DNA of 51,343 nucleotides, taken from an uncultured Oscillatoriales cyanobacterium. Its GTDB lineage: Bacteria; Cyanobacteriota; Cyanobacteriia; Cyanobacteriales; Microcoleaceae. The notes beneath the pieces were generated by a model. The model did no database searches and was not told the DNA's origin. It saw only the letters and a program-made list of their open reading frames with translations. The translations under genes and the position numbers were made by a program. Position 1 is the first letter of the stretch. Each line of letters starts with the position of its first letter. Where the stretch lies: assembly GCA_903893625.1 (NCBI GenBank), contig CAITND010000050.1, positions 1 through 51,343 of the forward strand. The letters are read 5' to 3'. Below are positions 1 to 10,012 of this stretch, piece by piece.

Positions 1-8
1 AATTCTAG

Positions 9-192
9 GTTGAAATCACCTATAATCCCTTTCAGGGATTGAAACAGGGATAACCCAAACCATAGCAAGTTACTTTTTATTGTTGAAATCACCTATAATC
101 CCTTTCAGGGATTGAAACTTCAAACTATTAATAAATACCTTAATCTTTTCTAACCGTTGAAATCACCTATAATCCCTTTCAGGGATTGAAAC
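9..192 (+). CRISPR. CRISPR array 1 (3 repeats visible, probably continues left of window)
   Basis: Three identical 37-bp repeats lie at 9-45, 82-118 and 156-192, with spacers of 36 and 37 bp. Each begins GTTGAAATCACC and ends CAGGGATTGAAAC. The interior holds a 7-bp stem, AATCCCT/AGGGATT, around a TTC loop. The ATTGAAAC end matches the 8-nt crRNA tag common in cyanobacterial arrays, so the plus strand is the likely crRNA strand. Only 8 bp precede the first repeat, so more repeats may lie outside the window. The sequence after repeat 3 is not a normal spacer; it runs directly into phage-like coding DNA. Confidence 0.95.
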
Positions 193-211
193 TTCAACAT
201 CAGAGGAACAA

Positions 212-568
212 ATGCGAAGTCTTAGAGGGGATTCTGGGGAGTTCTCAGGAGCAACAGGACGGGCGGGATCTGAAATTTATCGAATGACCGGAGGGTTGAC
301 AGGTGGAGGCGGTTCATTACCTCAGTCCCGTGAACCCTTGAAACTTCCCTCAGCAATATCTCCTGTACTTACCCCATCGATAACTCAGGACTTCTCACGG
401 GCTTTACAACAGGCGGGTGTGGGGAAAACCTCAACAACAATCGCTCCCGTCATTAACATCCCAATTTCCGTAAACGGTGATCAGAAAGTGGGAGAATCTA
501 TTAAGAAACAAGTTGAACCGAGGTTAGAAAATGTTATTCAACAAATGGTTGCTCTCTCCCGTTCTTAG
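212..568 (+). CDS. phage tail tape-measure-like C-terminal fragment
   Basis: This 118-residue frame is glycine-rich near its start (about residues 26-34). Its last 40 residues run from a beta-like stretch (VINIPISVNG) into an amphipathic helix (residues about 90-115), a pattern I associate with the C-terminus of phage tail tape-measure proteins. The frame is open upstream of the ATG through the last CRISPR repeat, with an in-frame stop at 170-172. It therefore looks like a 3' gene fragment whose 5' part is missing, not an intact gene. It overlaps the next gene by 38 bp, as phage genes often do. The tape-measure assignment is by feel of composition and layout, not a firm family match. Confidence 0.45.
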   Translation: MRSLRGDSGEFSGATGRAGSEIYRMTGGLTGGGGSLPQSREPLKLPSAISPVLTPSITQDFSRALQQAGVGKTSTTIAPVINIPISVNGDQKVGESIKKQVEPRLENVIQQMVALSRS

Positions 569-926
569 TTTATTGGTAGCGGTTCCCGCGATCGCTCAAA
601 TGGGATGGATAGAGTTAGGGAGAGAGGACAATATTCTTTATCAAATGAATCCTGAAGTGCAGATTAGCGGGGCTGCCTCCTCTGTTGTTGCCTATGAGCT
701 ATGGTTAACTCCTCCCCAAGAGATTAACGGGGTTCGGTCAAGTAAAATTCAAATTATCGCTCGATGTGAGAGCCGTTCCCAAGTGTTGAGTCAGATTGAA
801 ACCTTTAATAGTCAAGGGCTGTCGATCAAGGTAACTGATTATGATATTGCAGATCCGTCAGCGTGGGAAACCCCTAAACAGAATATCTATGGCAAAGCGT
901 TTAACATGGCTTGCAATAGCCGTTAA
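531..926 (+). CDS. small secreted protein, possibly surface-adhesin E-like
   Basis: This 131-residue protein starts with a clear signal peptide: MLFNK, a hydrophobic stretch at about residues 6-18, and a likely cleavage after VPAIAQ. The mature part begins GWIELGRED and has two cysteines (RCES and MACN) that could form a disulfide. The small secreted layout, with an early tryptophan, a mid-domain Cys and a terminal Cys, recalls the surface-adhesin protein E group, but that is a weak resemblance. The start overlaps the preceding fragment, suggesting the two came together from the same source. An inverted repeat follows the stop. Confidence 0.55.
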   Translation: MLFNKWLLSPVLSLLVAVPAIAQMGWIELGREDNILYQMNPEVQISGAASSVVAYELWLTPPQEINGVRSSKIQIIARCESRSQVLSQIETFNSQGLSIKVTDYDIADPSAWETPKQNIYGKAFNMACNSR

Positions 927-938
927 CCGACAATTTAA

Positions 939-958
939 AGCCCTCTTGATTGAGGGCT
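939..958 (+). terminator. hairpin after the secreted-protein gene
   Basis: AGCCCTC and GAGGGCT form a 7-bp stem around the 6-nt loop TTGATT. It begins 12 bp after the stop codon at 926. There is no T run after it, so it would be a weak intrinsic terminator at best. Only 36 bp separate it from the first repeat of array 2. Confidence 0.5.
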
Positions 959-994
959 GTGTAACTATTCACCAATAATCATTTGGCGATCGCC

Positions 995-1397
995 GTTGAA
1001 ATAACCTATAATCCCTATCAGGGATTGAAACAATATAAGTAGCTTGGTGGCGACCGAACAAATAAGTTGAAATAACCTATAATCCCTATCAGGGATTGAA
1101 ACCTTAAAGATTCATTAAGTTCCGTAGAATCACTGATGAGTTGAAATAACCTATAATCCCTATCAGGGATTGAAACGGCGAGTTTACCACGTTCTAGAGC
1201 AAAGACCAGTTTGTTGAAATAACCTATAATCCCTATCAGGGATTGAAACCGGCTGTGCAGTATTTCTCAAACTTATAAGCCAATCGGTGTTGAAATAACC
1301 TATAATCCCTATCAGGGATTGAAACTCATCCAGTTAGAGGAACAAGAGGAGTATGTAAAAGTTGAAATAACCTATAATCCCTATCAGGGATTGAAGC
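995..1397 (+). CRISPR. CRISPR array 2 (6 repeats, degenerate last repeat)
   Basis: Repeats of 37 bp lie at 995-1031, 1066-1102, 1140-1176, 1213-1249, 1289-1325 and 1361-1397, with spacers of 34 to 39 bp. They begin GTTGAAATAACC and differ from array 1 at two fixed positions (TAACC for TCACC, and ATC for TTC in the loop). The 7-bp stem is kept. The last copy ends TTGAAGC instead of TTGAAAC, the usual sign of the leader-distal end, so transcription should be on the plus strand. No obvious A/T-rich leader is visible in the 36 bp between the upstream hairpin and the first repeat. No cas gene is in the window. Confidence 0.96.
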
Positions 1398-1407
1398 ATA
1401 GGTAATA

Positions 1408-1467
1408 CTATTCCCTATTCCCTATTCCCTATTCCCTATTCCCTATTCCCTATTCCCTATTCCCTAT
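1408..1467. repeat. heptamer tandem repeat (CTATTCC)n
   Basis: About eight head-to-tail copies of CTATTCC start 11 bp after the CRISPR array and stop just before the potC stop codon. This is a short tandemly repeated repetitive (STRR) sequence of the cyanobacterial type. Confidence 0.9.
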
Positions 1468-1470
1468 TTC

Positions 1471-2313
1471 CTAATTTTTAATCCGTTTTCCTTCCCCTTG
1501 ACTGCGTAAATATTCCCCAAATAATGCTAAAAATCCAGACGCTAAAATCAGAATTACACTCAACGCATTAATATCGGGTTTTACCCCTGTTCTAATCCGA
1601 CTAAAAATTTCCATTGGTAAAGTATTAGCTCCACTTCCGGCGGTGAAACTAGCGATTAAAAAGTCATCCATACTTAACACAAAAGCCAGTAAACAACCCG
1701 ATACAATCCCCGGCATTAATTGAGGTAATAAGACTTGCATAAAAGCTTCGATCGGAGTTGCACCTAAATCTAATGCTGCTTCTTCTAAATGGGGATCTAA
1801 ATCCGCTAACCGAGTTGAAACCACTAAAGCAACATAAGCTAAACAAAACACAACATGGGCGGCTACAATCGTCCATAAACTCAGAGGAATAGCAACGGCG
1901 GCTAAAAAGACTAGGGTAGAAACGGCGATCGCAATATCAGGAATAATTAAGGGTAAATAGGAAATACCTTGATATAATCCCTTCCCTGGGAAACGATAAC
2001 GGGCTAATCCCACCGCCATTAATGTGCCAATGACGGCGGCAATTCCTACGGCACAAATCCCCACCGTTAAACTATTTTTTAAAGCGTTTAAAATTCTCGT
2101 ATCTTGGAATAATTTAATATACCATTCTAAGGTAAATCCCTGCCACCCCGCACTATATCGAGATTTATTAAAACTATAAAACGTTAAGACAAAAATCGGC
2201 AAGTACATATAAAGAAACATCAAACCGACAAAAATCACCTGCCAAGAAATTCTAAACTTTGGTTTAGAAGCCATAGCGCGCATCTCCTCTGGTTGTTGTT
2301 TAATTTCTTGCAT
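1471..2313 (-). CDS. potC: spermidine/putrescine ABC transporter permease PotC
   Basis: The 280-residue inner-membrane protein is a binding-protein-dependent permease. A first membrane segment (about residues 26-47, VIFVGLMFLYMYLPIFVLTFY) is followed by five more. The EAA loop that contacts the ATPase reads EEAALDLGAT...LLPQLMPG at about residues 177-203. The loop before the last segments (DDFLIASFTAG) is typical of PotC. It follows potB by 19 bp and is the last gene of a potD-potB-potC operon. The ATPase potA is not in the window. Polyamine specificity is inferred from family resemblance. Confidence 0.9.
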   Translation of the reverse strand: MQEIKQQPEEMRAMASKPKFRISWQVIFVGLMFLYMYLPIFVLTFYSFNKSRYSAGWQGFTLEWYIKLFQDTRILNALKNSLTVGICAVGIAAVIGTLMAVGLARYRFPGKGLYQGISYLPLIIPDIAIAVSTLVFLAAVAIPLSLWTIVAAHVVFCLAYVALVVSTRLADLDPHLEEAALDLGATPIEAFMQVLLPQLMPGIVSGCLLAFVLSMDDFLIASFTAGSGANTLPMEIFSRIRTGVKPDINALSVILILASGFLALFGEYLRSQGEGKRIKN

Positions 2314-2332
2314 AAATTTTTCCTAATTCCTG

Positions 2333-3244
2333 TTAGCGAGATGGTCTAGCATCTCCATATTTAATTAAAAGTGCGATCGCAATACTCACCCCAAAAATTA
2401 ATACCATACTCAAAGCTGAACCAAAACCCCAATTTTGAGTTGATCCTAAAAATTGGTTATAAATTAATCGAGAAACCGTCATACTCGATGCTCCTCCTAG
2501 CAATTCTGGGTCTACAAAATCCCCCATTGAACTAATAAAAACTAACAATGATCCCGCCGCAATTCCGGGTAAAGTTTGGGGAACTGTGACTTTCCAAAAG
2601 GTTTCTACAGGTTTCGCCCCCAAATCTGCGGAAGCTTCTAATAATCGCCCATCTAATTTTTCTAAAGAGGCATACAAAACCGTGACCATATAAGGTAAAT
2701 AACTATAGGCCATGCCAATTAAAACCGCCGGACTTCGATTTAAAAGTTCTAATGCGGGTAATCCAATTAATCCTAAAATAGAGTTTAATACTCCTGTTGG
2801 TCTTAATATTGTAATCCAGGCATAGGTTCTTAATAAAGAAGATGTCCACAGGGGTAAAACAAACGCCAATAAAATCACATTTCGCCAGGGTTTCGGGGCT
2901 AATTGGGCTATCCAATAGGCGACGGGAAATCCTAATATTAAACAAAGAAATGTTGTCCCAAAGGCATAAAAGAGCGATCGCAAAATGACCTTTAAATTAA
3001 TGGGTTCAAACACCCGTAAATAATTAGCAATTCCATTAGGAATAACCAAATCCCCAGGACGAATATCCTTAACTAAACTCAGTTCAAAAATTAATAAAGT
3101 GGGTAATACTAATAATAGTAATAACCACAATCCAGAAGGCCCTAATAACGCGAAAGGGCCAATCAGTTGAGAGGCGAGTTGTCGCCATCCCTTTTTAACA
3201 GGTGGTGGTGCAGGAGTCATCGGAGTTTTCGTTGAAATAGCCAT
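2333..3244 (-). CDS. potB: spermidine/putrescine ABC transporter permease PotB
   Basis: The 303-residue protein has a proline-rich cytoplasmic N-terminus, a first membrane span at about residues 33-56 and five further spans. The ATPase-contacting loop reads LLEASADLGAKPVETF...VPQTLPG near residues 200-226, and DFVDPELLGG follows, as in PotB. It pairs with PotC to form the membrane channel for polyamine uptake. It is transcribed after potD, separated by 140 bp that contain a heptamer repeat, and before potC. Confidence 0.9.
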   Translation of the reverse strand: MAISTKTPMTPAPPPVKKGWRQLASQLIGPFALLGPSGLWLLLLLVLPTLLIFELSLVKDIRPGDLVIPNGIANYLRVFEPINLKVILRSLFYAFGTTFLCLILGFPVAYWIAQLAPKPWRNVILLAFVLPLWTSSLLRTYAWITILRPTGVLNSILGLIGLPALELLNRSPAVLIGMAYSYLPYMVTVLYASLEKLDGRLLEASADLGAKPVETFWKVTVPQTLPGIAAGSLLVFISSMGDFVDPELLGGASSMTVSRLIYNQFLGSTQNWGFGSALSMVLIFGVSIAIALLIKYGDARPSR

Positions 3245-3253
3245 TATGTCAGG

Positions 3254-3285
3254 GAATTACGAATTACGAATTACGAATTACGAAT
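3254..3285. repeat. heptamer tandem repeat (GAATTAC)n in potD-potB gap
   Basis: GAATTAC is repeated about four and a half times just upstream of the potB start. The same heptamer (reverse complement, GTAATTC) forms a longer run at 41859-41925. Confidence 0.85.
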
Positions 3286-3384
3286 GGGGGAAAAAATTAT
3301 TTTTCTCTGAGAGTTTGACCCGGGTTGAATATTCTAATTACCTTAACAATTGCTATAGATTGGTTAAGGGTTAGCAGTTAACAA

Positions 3385-4512
3385 TTAACTGGTTAGCTGT
3401 GTCCAATACCGTTCATAAATTTCATTGGCTTTACCGACGGGGGAAATGCTTTCACTTCTAGCAATTACTGATTCTGGAGGAAATAAGATCGGATTATTTC
3501 TTAACGTTTTCGGTAGTTTTTCATAAGCTAATCTGGAAGGAGTGGCAAATTTTAACCGTTTAACTAAAGTTGCTGCCACATCGGGTTGTAACATAAAATT
3601 GATCCATTTATAGGCTCCAGCCGGGTTAGGAGCACTTTTAGGAATTACCATTGTATCAGTCCATAAGGATGACCCACTATCGGGGGTAATATATCTTAAA
3701 TCCTGATTTTCTTCCATAATTTCTGCGGCATCGGAAGAATAACACATGGCAATTAATAAATCCCCCACAATCATTTGAGGTCGCCAGGAATCTGTGCTAA
3801 AAGAAGCGATCGCCGGACGTAATTTCACTAATTTTTCATAGGCTTGACGAATCTGATTTGGATCAGTAGCATTATAGGAATATCCTAACATTCTTAATGT
3901 GGCTCCCATGACTTCCCGCAGATCATTGAGTAAAGTCATCCGCTTGGATAATTTGTCTTTATTTTGCCAAAGATAATCCCAATCTTGAGGATAATTTGTC
4001 AGATTTTTGGAATCAAAAATTAACCCCGTTGTCCCCCAACTAATCGGCACACTAAAACGACCTCCTGGGTCATAACCAGGGTCTTGAAATTGTGGAAATA
4101 AATCTTCTAATCCCACCAATAATGATCGATCCAGTTCAGTCAATAGCCCTAATTTGATCATTTTCTGAGCCATATATTCCGAAGGATAGATGACACTATA
4201 GGCACCTGCTCCTCCGGCTTGCAATCGAGCTAACATGGATTCGTTAGAGTCGAAGACATCCGCCACAACTTTTAACCCCGTTTCCTCTCGAAAACTATCT
4301 AACAAATCTTGATCCGTGTAGCCAGCCCAAGTGTAGATGTACAAGGTATCTGAGGAAACTTGAGTGTTTGGGGTTGTTTTGACCTCAGCTAACGTCCAAC
4401 CACAGCTTGAGAGGGACGATGCCACTATCGCTGCAACAGAAGTCTGCAAAAACTGGCGTCGTGTTTGAGCGACCCTAGAATTCCGATGTTTATGTAAATA
4501 AGTCGGAGGCAC
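3385..4512 (-). CDS. potD: polyamine ABC transporter substrate-binding lipoprotein PotD
   Basis: This 375-residue protein is the extracytoplasmic solute-binding component. Its N-terminus has a twin-arginine signal (TRRQFLQTS, residues about 17-25), then a hydrophobic run and a lipobox-like LSSC at about residues 34-37. It is therefore probably a Tat-exported lipoprotein. The mature domain starts with the PotD-like LYIYTWAGYTDQDLLDSF and keeps PISWGTTGLIFD, a ligand-pocket segment of the family. It is first in the potD-potB-potC operon. The upstream neighbour on the same strand is a radical SAM gene 75 bp away, probably a separate unit. Confidence 0.9.
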   Translation of the reverse strand: MPPTYLHKHRNSRVAQTRRQFLQTSVAAIVASSLSSCGWTLAEVKTTPNTQVSSDTLYIYTWAGYTDQDLLDSFREETGLKVVADVFDSNESMLARLQAGGAGAYSVIYPSEYMAQKMIKLGLLTELDRSLLVGLEDLFPQFQDPGYDPGGRFSVPISWGTTGLIFDSKNLTNYPQDWDYLWQNKDKLSKRMTLLNDLREVMGATLRMLGYSYNATDPNQIRQAYEKLVKLRPAIASFSTDSWRPQMIVGDLLIAMCYSSDAAEIMEENQDLRYITPDSGSSLWTDTMVIPKSAPNPAGAYKWINFMLQPDVAATLVKRLKFATPSRLAYEKLPKTLRNNPILFPPESVIARSESISPVGKANEIYERYWTQLTS

Positions 4513-4587
4513 TGTTTTTTCTCAGTGGAAGTTTGAATAACAAAAGAATTAGTTTTATTTTCCCATAGAATAGGTTAAATTCCTAAA

Positions 4588-6156
4588 CTATTGAGCAATC
4601 CTCGATAGCTGACGTTGAGTTTCTACTCGTTGATCTTTAAGTTGCTGTTCAATTTGATCTTTGACAATTTGGCGATATTCATAAAAATGTTCTACCTGTC
4701 CACAAACTACTAAATAATGATCTAAAACCCGGGGTTTATGTCGTAAAATATTCCATAAATAGCGCCAAAATGTCCAACGAGTTTCCCGTACAACTCCTTG
4801 ATACCAACATAAAATGAATAGGGCTCGCATGGTTGGCCAATCCACTAATTTACTGCCAATGGAATTGGTTTTAGGCTCTCCGATCATCATAAAATGACGA
4901 TAAGTGCGATCTAAATATCGTTGTGGATCGTACAATTCAAAAAATCCATTTACATATTCATGCGCTATTTCTTCAATCGGTCGAGTGGGAACATAATTCA
5001 TTAATGTGGTTTGATTGGCATTCCCGGTTTGGGTAATTAATCGCCCTTCTTTTTCTAAACGATGCCAAAGGGCTGTATTAGGTAAGGCTTGCAACATACT
5101 AAACATCGCAATGGGAATTGTGGTTTTTTCCACAAACCGAACAATCCGATCACCCGCCCCTGTTTTTTCGCCATCAAAGCCAATAATAAATCCCGCCATC
5201 ACCCGTAATCCAGAACGGATAATTTTTTCAACGGATTCACTCAGAGAATCACGAGTATTTTGATATTTTTTAGTTAAATTTAGGCTATCTTCATCAGGAG
5301 TTTCAATTCCTAAAAATACCGCCCTAAAATTACATTCAACCATTAAATCCATCAATTCTTGATCTTGGGCTAAATCAATCGAGGCTTCCGTTGAAATTCG
5401 GAAGGGATAATTATTATCTTTCATCCAAACTTTTAATTCCTTGAGTAATAACTTGACATTGCGTTTATTGCCAATAAAGTTATCATCAACTAGGAAAATT
5501 CCTCGATTAAAACCTAATTCCTGTAAGCGATCTAATTCGGCTAACAATTGCGCCGGGGTTTTGGTTCTGGGTTTGCGTCCATACAAGACAATAATATCGC
5601 AAAACTCACACTGAAACGGACAACCCCGTGAATATTGCAGGGAAATCATATCATAGGCATTCTTATCTAATAAATCAAAACGGGGGATAGGGGATTCTGT
5701 AACATCGGGTTTGTCTCCTTGTATGCGAAAAACCCCTTGATCATCCCCTCTTTCCAAGGCTTCTACCAATAACGGTAAGGTAATTTCCCCTTCATCTAAG
5801 ACTAAAAAATCTGCCCCTGCGATTTCGGCTTCTTCGGGTGTGGAAGTGGGAAATGGGCCGCCTACAGCTACTTTTTTACCCCGTCGTTTCGCCTCTCGAA
5901 TTTGAGCCACAAAATCTTCTTTTTGGACAATCATGGCTGAAACCATCACCAATTCTGCCCAATTCCATTCCGCTTCTGTGATCTCTCGAACGTTACGATC
6001 TACTAATTTAAACTCCCAAGATTGGGGTAAAATCGCCGCTACCGTAATTAAACCTAACGGGGGAAGTAAAGCTTTACGGTTGACTAAGGCGAGGGCTTTT
6101 TCAAATGACCAGAAACTTTGGGGGAAAATCGGATAAATTAGAAGAACACGCATCAT
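4588..6156 (-). CDS. B12-binding radical SAM protein (DUF4070 type)
   Basis: The first about 130 residues form a cobalamin-binding domain (LLPPLGLITVAAIL; VGGPFPTSTPEEA). The radical SAM core follows with the 4Fe-4S cysteines in GCPFQCEFCD (CxxxCxxC, near residue 180). The C-terminal part resembles the DUF4070 extension. I chose the ATG at 6156 (MMRVLLIYP), because the longer frame begins with TTG at 6177. The substrate is unknown. The gene lies 49 bp after the oxoamine synthase gene on the same strand, so it may modify that pathway's product, for example by B12-dependent methylation or rearrangement; this is inference. Related proteins are widespread in cyanobacteria, so it could also be unrelated. 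Confidence 0.82.
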   Translation of the reverse strand: MMRVLLIYPIFPQSFWSFEKALALVNRKALLPPLGLITVAAILPQSWEFKLVDRNVREITEAEWNWAELVMVSAMIVQKEDFVAQIREAKRRGKKVAVGGPFPTSTPEEAEIAGADFLVLDEGEITLPLLVEALERGDDQGVFRIQGDKPDVTESPIPRFDLLDKNAYDMISLQYSRGCPFQCEFCDIIVLYGRKPRTKTPAQLLAELDRLQELGFNRGIFLVDDNFIGNKRNVKLLLKELKVWMKDNNYPFRISTEASIDLAQDQELMDLMVECNFRAVFLGIETPDEDSLNLTKKYQNTRDSLSESVEKIIRSGLRVMAGFIIGFDGEKTGAGDRIVRFVEKTTIPIAMFSMLQALPNTALWHRLEKEGRLITQTGNANQTTLMNYVPTRPIEEIAHEYVNGFFELYDPQRYLDRTYRHFMMIGEPKTNSIGSKLVDWPTMRALFILCWYQGVVRETRWTFWRYLWNILRHKPRVLDHYLVVCGQVEHFYEYRQIVKDQIEQQLKDQRVETQRQLSRIAQ

Positions 6157-6205
6157 AATTAGAAATTTAGGGGACAATGCTCGAAGTCGGAAAAATCTCC
6201 GAAAA

Positions 6206-8001
<1,796 letters not shown>

Positions 8002-8049
8002 AATCTCACTCCTCCATCACCCTAAAACTTTAGCATCCCAAGATAGCAG

Positions 8050-8085
8050 TAATCAGTAATCAGTAATCAGTAATCAGTAATCAGT
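8050..8085. repeat. heptamer tandem repeat (AATCAGT)n that supplies the FAAL1 stop
   Basis: Five head-to-tail AATCAGT units lie between the ACP gene and the acyl-AMP ligase gene and overlap the latter's last codons. The final residues TDY and the TGA stop of the ligase are read from the repeat. Confidence 0.9.
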
Positions 8086-9882
8086 GTAAGAGCCGGCAAT
8101 AAAACTAGAACGGCAGGCGTGGCGTTGAATTTTGCCACTGGAGGTTTTAGGCAAGGTTCCAGGTTTGAGTAACACCGTTTTATAAACCTGTAAATCATGG
8201 TTTTGAGACACGGCGCGACGGATAGACTGAAGAACTGCCTGTTTGGGGGAAGTTTTTGCAGAACCGTTGCCATTATCCCAGGTACGAATTTGTTGCCAAT
8301 ATTGACGTTCCATTTCTACTGCTACGACTAACCGTTCTTCTCCCGACCCATCAATCGAAAATCCCGCTACTCCACTGGGACGAATCAGGGGGTGACTTTG
8401 TTCAACTGTCCATTCAATATCTTGGGGATAATGGTTGCGACCATTAATAATAATAATGTCTTTAATTCGTCCGGTAATAAACAATTCTTCAGTGTCTAAA
8501 AAGCCTAAATCTCCGGTTCTTAAAAACGGCCCTTCTCCTGTTTTTACATAGGCATTAAATAGGGTTTCTGTTTCCTGGGATTTATTCCAATACCCCTGTC
8601 CGATACTCGGCCCAGAAACCCAAATTTCCCCCACTGTTCCCGGTTCACAAATATTAAAGGTTTCAGGATTGACAATTAATACTTTTTGATCGGATAAACA
8701 TTGACCACAACCGACTAAGGTTTTAGTATTAGTTGTTGAATTATCAGTAGGTTGATCAACTTCTACAATCTGATGATTTTCTAACGAAATAGCATCAACA
8801 GTTTTAAAGATTGGTGGGGCATTTTTTAAGCCTCCAGTAATCATTAAAGTTGCTTCAGCCATGCCATAACAAGGATAAAAAGCTTCTCGCCTAAACCCAT
8901 AGGTCGCAAAAGTTTGACTAAATCGTTCTAAGACTTGATGATAAATCGGTTCTGCGCCATTAAACGCCACTTCCCAACTGCTTAAATCTAAATTATCTAA
9001 CGGTAGGGGCGGGGTTCCCCCGCCCTTTAAAGTTCCCCCCTTTCCTAATACTTTTTTCACACATAAATCATAAGCAAAATTCGGCCCCCCACTGGTTGTG
9101 GCGCGATACCGAGAAATTGTTTGTAGCCAGCGTAACGGATTTTGGACAAACATTAAAGGAGACATTAAAATTACAGGAAATCCCCCAAATAATGGTTCTA
9201 AAACTCCACCAATTAATCCCATATCATGATAAGGAGGCAACCAAATTACCCCTTTACTTTCAGAGGAATGACCAAAATGATCATAAATTGCAGTTAAATT
9301 ATGTAATAAATTTTGATGGGAAATCATCACCCCTTTGGGGGTTGCAGTAGAACCAGAAGTATATTGTAAAAAGGCAAGAGTCTGACTATTTATAGAGGGA
9401 GGTTGCCAATTTTTTTCTATTTCATCTTCTAGGATATCTGTTGCAAACCAGTTTAACGGTGCAATATCAGACATTTGCGGAAAAAATCGTTGTAAACTGG
9501 ATAATGTGGATTCTGTTGTTAAGGCAACTGTCGCATTTGTATCCTGAATAATTGCCTGTAAACGGGGAAGAGATCGATCCGGTCGAGGGGGATAAGCGGG
9601 AACTGCAATCACTCCCGCATACAAACAACCAAAAAATGCGCTAATATAGTCTAATCCGGGTTGATATAGTAATAAAACTCGATCTTGGGGTTGACAAAGG
9701 GCTTGTAATTTAGCTGCGATCGCTTTCGCTTTTTGGTTTAATTGTTGATAGGTTAAAGTAACAGTTTCGGTTTCGCCATCGACTAAAAAAGTATAGACTA
9801 TTTTATCCGGTTGTTGGGATGCTCGATATTCTAAAAGTTCAATTAATGTTGTTGATTTAAACGAGTTAAATTGATCAGCCAT
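8074..9882 (-). CDS. fatty acyl-AMP ligase (FAAL) 1
   Basis: This 602-residue adenylate-forming enzyme activates a fatty acid as acyl-AMP and should load it onto the adjacent ACP. Visible motifs are the P-loop (YTSGSTATPKGV, about residues 172-183), [13 protein letters not shown], the YGMAEAT core motif, RTGDLGF, and the C-terminal lysine in LPKTSSGKIQ. The HDMGLIGG segment and the layout fit the FAAL branch, not acyl-CoA ligases. About residues 276-292 (GKGGTLKGGGTPPLP) have no counterpart in FAAL2 and are encoded by an intergenic-type palindrome (9007-9025). The C-terminus ends inside a heptamer repeat. It lies in the operon between the hydroxylase and the ACP genes. Confidence 0.9.
   Translation of the reverse strand: MADQFNSFKSTTLIELLEYRASQQPDKIVYTFLVDGETETVTLTYQQLNQKAKAIAAKLQALCQPQDRVLLLYQPGLDYISAFFGCLYAGVIAVPAYPPRPDRSLPRLQAIIQDTNATVALTTESTLSSLQRFFPQMSDIAPLNWFATDILEDEIEKNWQPPSINSQTLAFLQYTSGSTATPKGVMISHQNLLHNLTAIYDHFGHSSESKGVIWLPPYHDMGLIGGVLEPLFGGFPVILMSPLMFVQNPLRWLQTISRYRATTSGGPNFAYDLCVKKVLGKGGTLKGGGTPPLPLDNLDLSSWEVAFNGAEPIYHQVLERFSQTFATYGFRREAFYPCYGMAEATLMITGGLKNAPPIFKTVDAISLENHQIVEVDQPTDNSTTNTKTLVGCGQCLSDQKVLIVNPETFNICEPGTVGEIWVSGPSIGQGYWNKSQETETLFNAYVKTGEGPFLRTGDLGFLDTEELFITGRIKDIIIINGRNHYPQDIEWTVEQSHPLIRPSGVAGFSIDGSGEERLVVAVEMERQYWQQIRTWDNGNGSAKTSPKQAVLQSIRRAVSQNHDLQVYKTVLLKPGTLPKTSSGKIQRHACRSSFIAGSYTDY
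9007..9025. repeat. GC-rich palindrome inserted in frame in FAAL1
   Basis: GGGCGGGG and CCCCGCCC form an 8-bp perfect stem around TTC. The same core, preceded by GTA, occurs in intergenic DNA at 10846 and in related forms at 9974, 27371, 43638 and 46646. Here it lies inside a coding frame and is translated as part of GGGTPPLP. Confidence 0.85.
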
Positions 9883-9973
9883 GTAAAAAATTAGGGTAAT
9901 GTTTTTTAAATTTATCCTGACAATAATAGGATAATGGGTTTGCCGTATTCAGGATGTTAACTATCGTACTATC

Positions 9974-10000
9974 GTAGGGGCGGGGTTATCCCGCCCGTAC
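9974..10000. repeat. GC-rich REP-like palindrome
   Basis: An intergenic palindrome, GTAGGGGCGGGGTT followed by ATCCCGCCCGTAC, lies between FAAL1 and the hydroxylase gene. It is a member of the family seen at least six times in this window. It may fold in the operon transcript. Confidence 0.8.
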
Positions 10001-10012
10001 CCGTCAATCAAA

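Noticed and set aside
1-1470. cas genes near the arrays
   Set aside because: None of the flanking frames resembles a Cas protein; the effector must be elsewhere.
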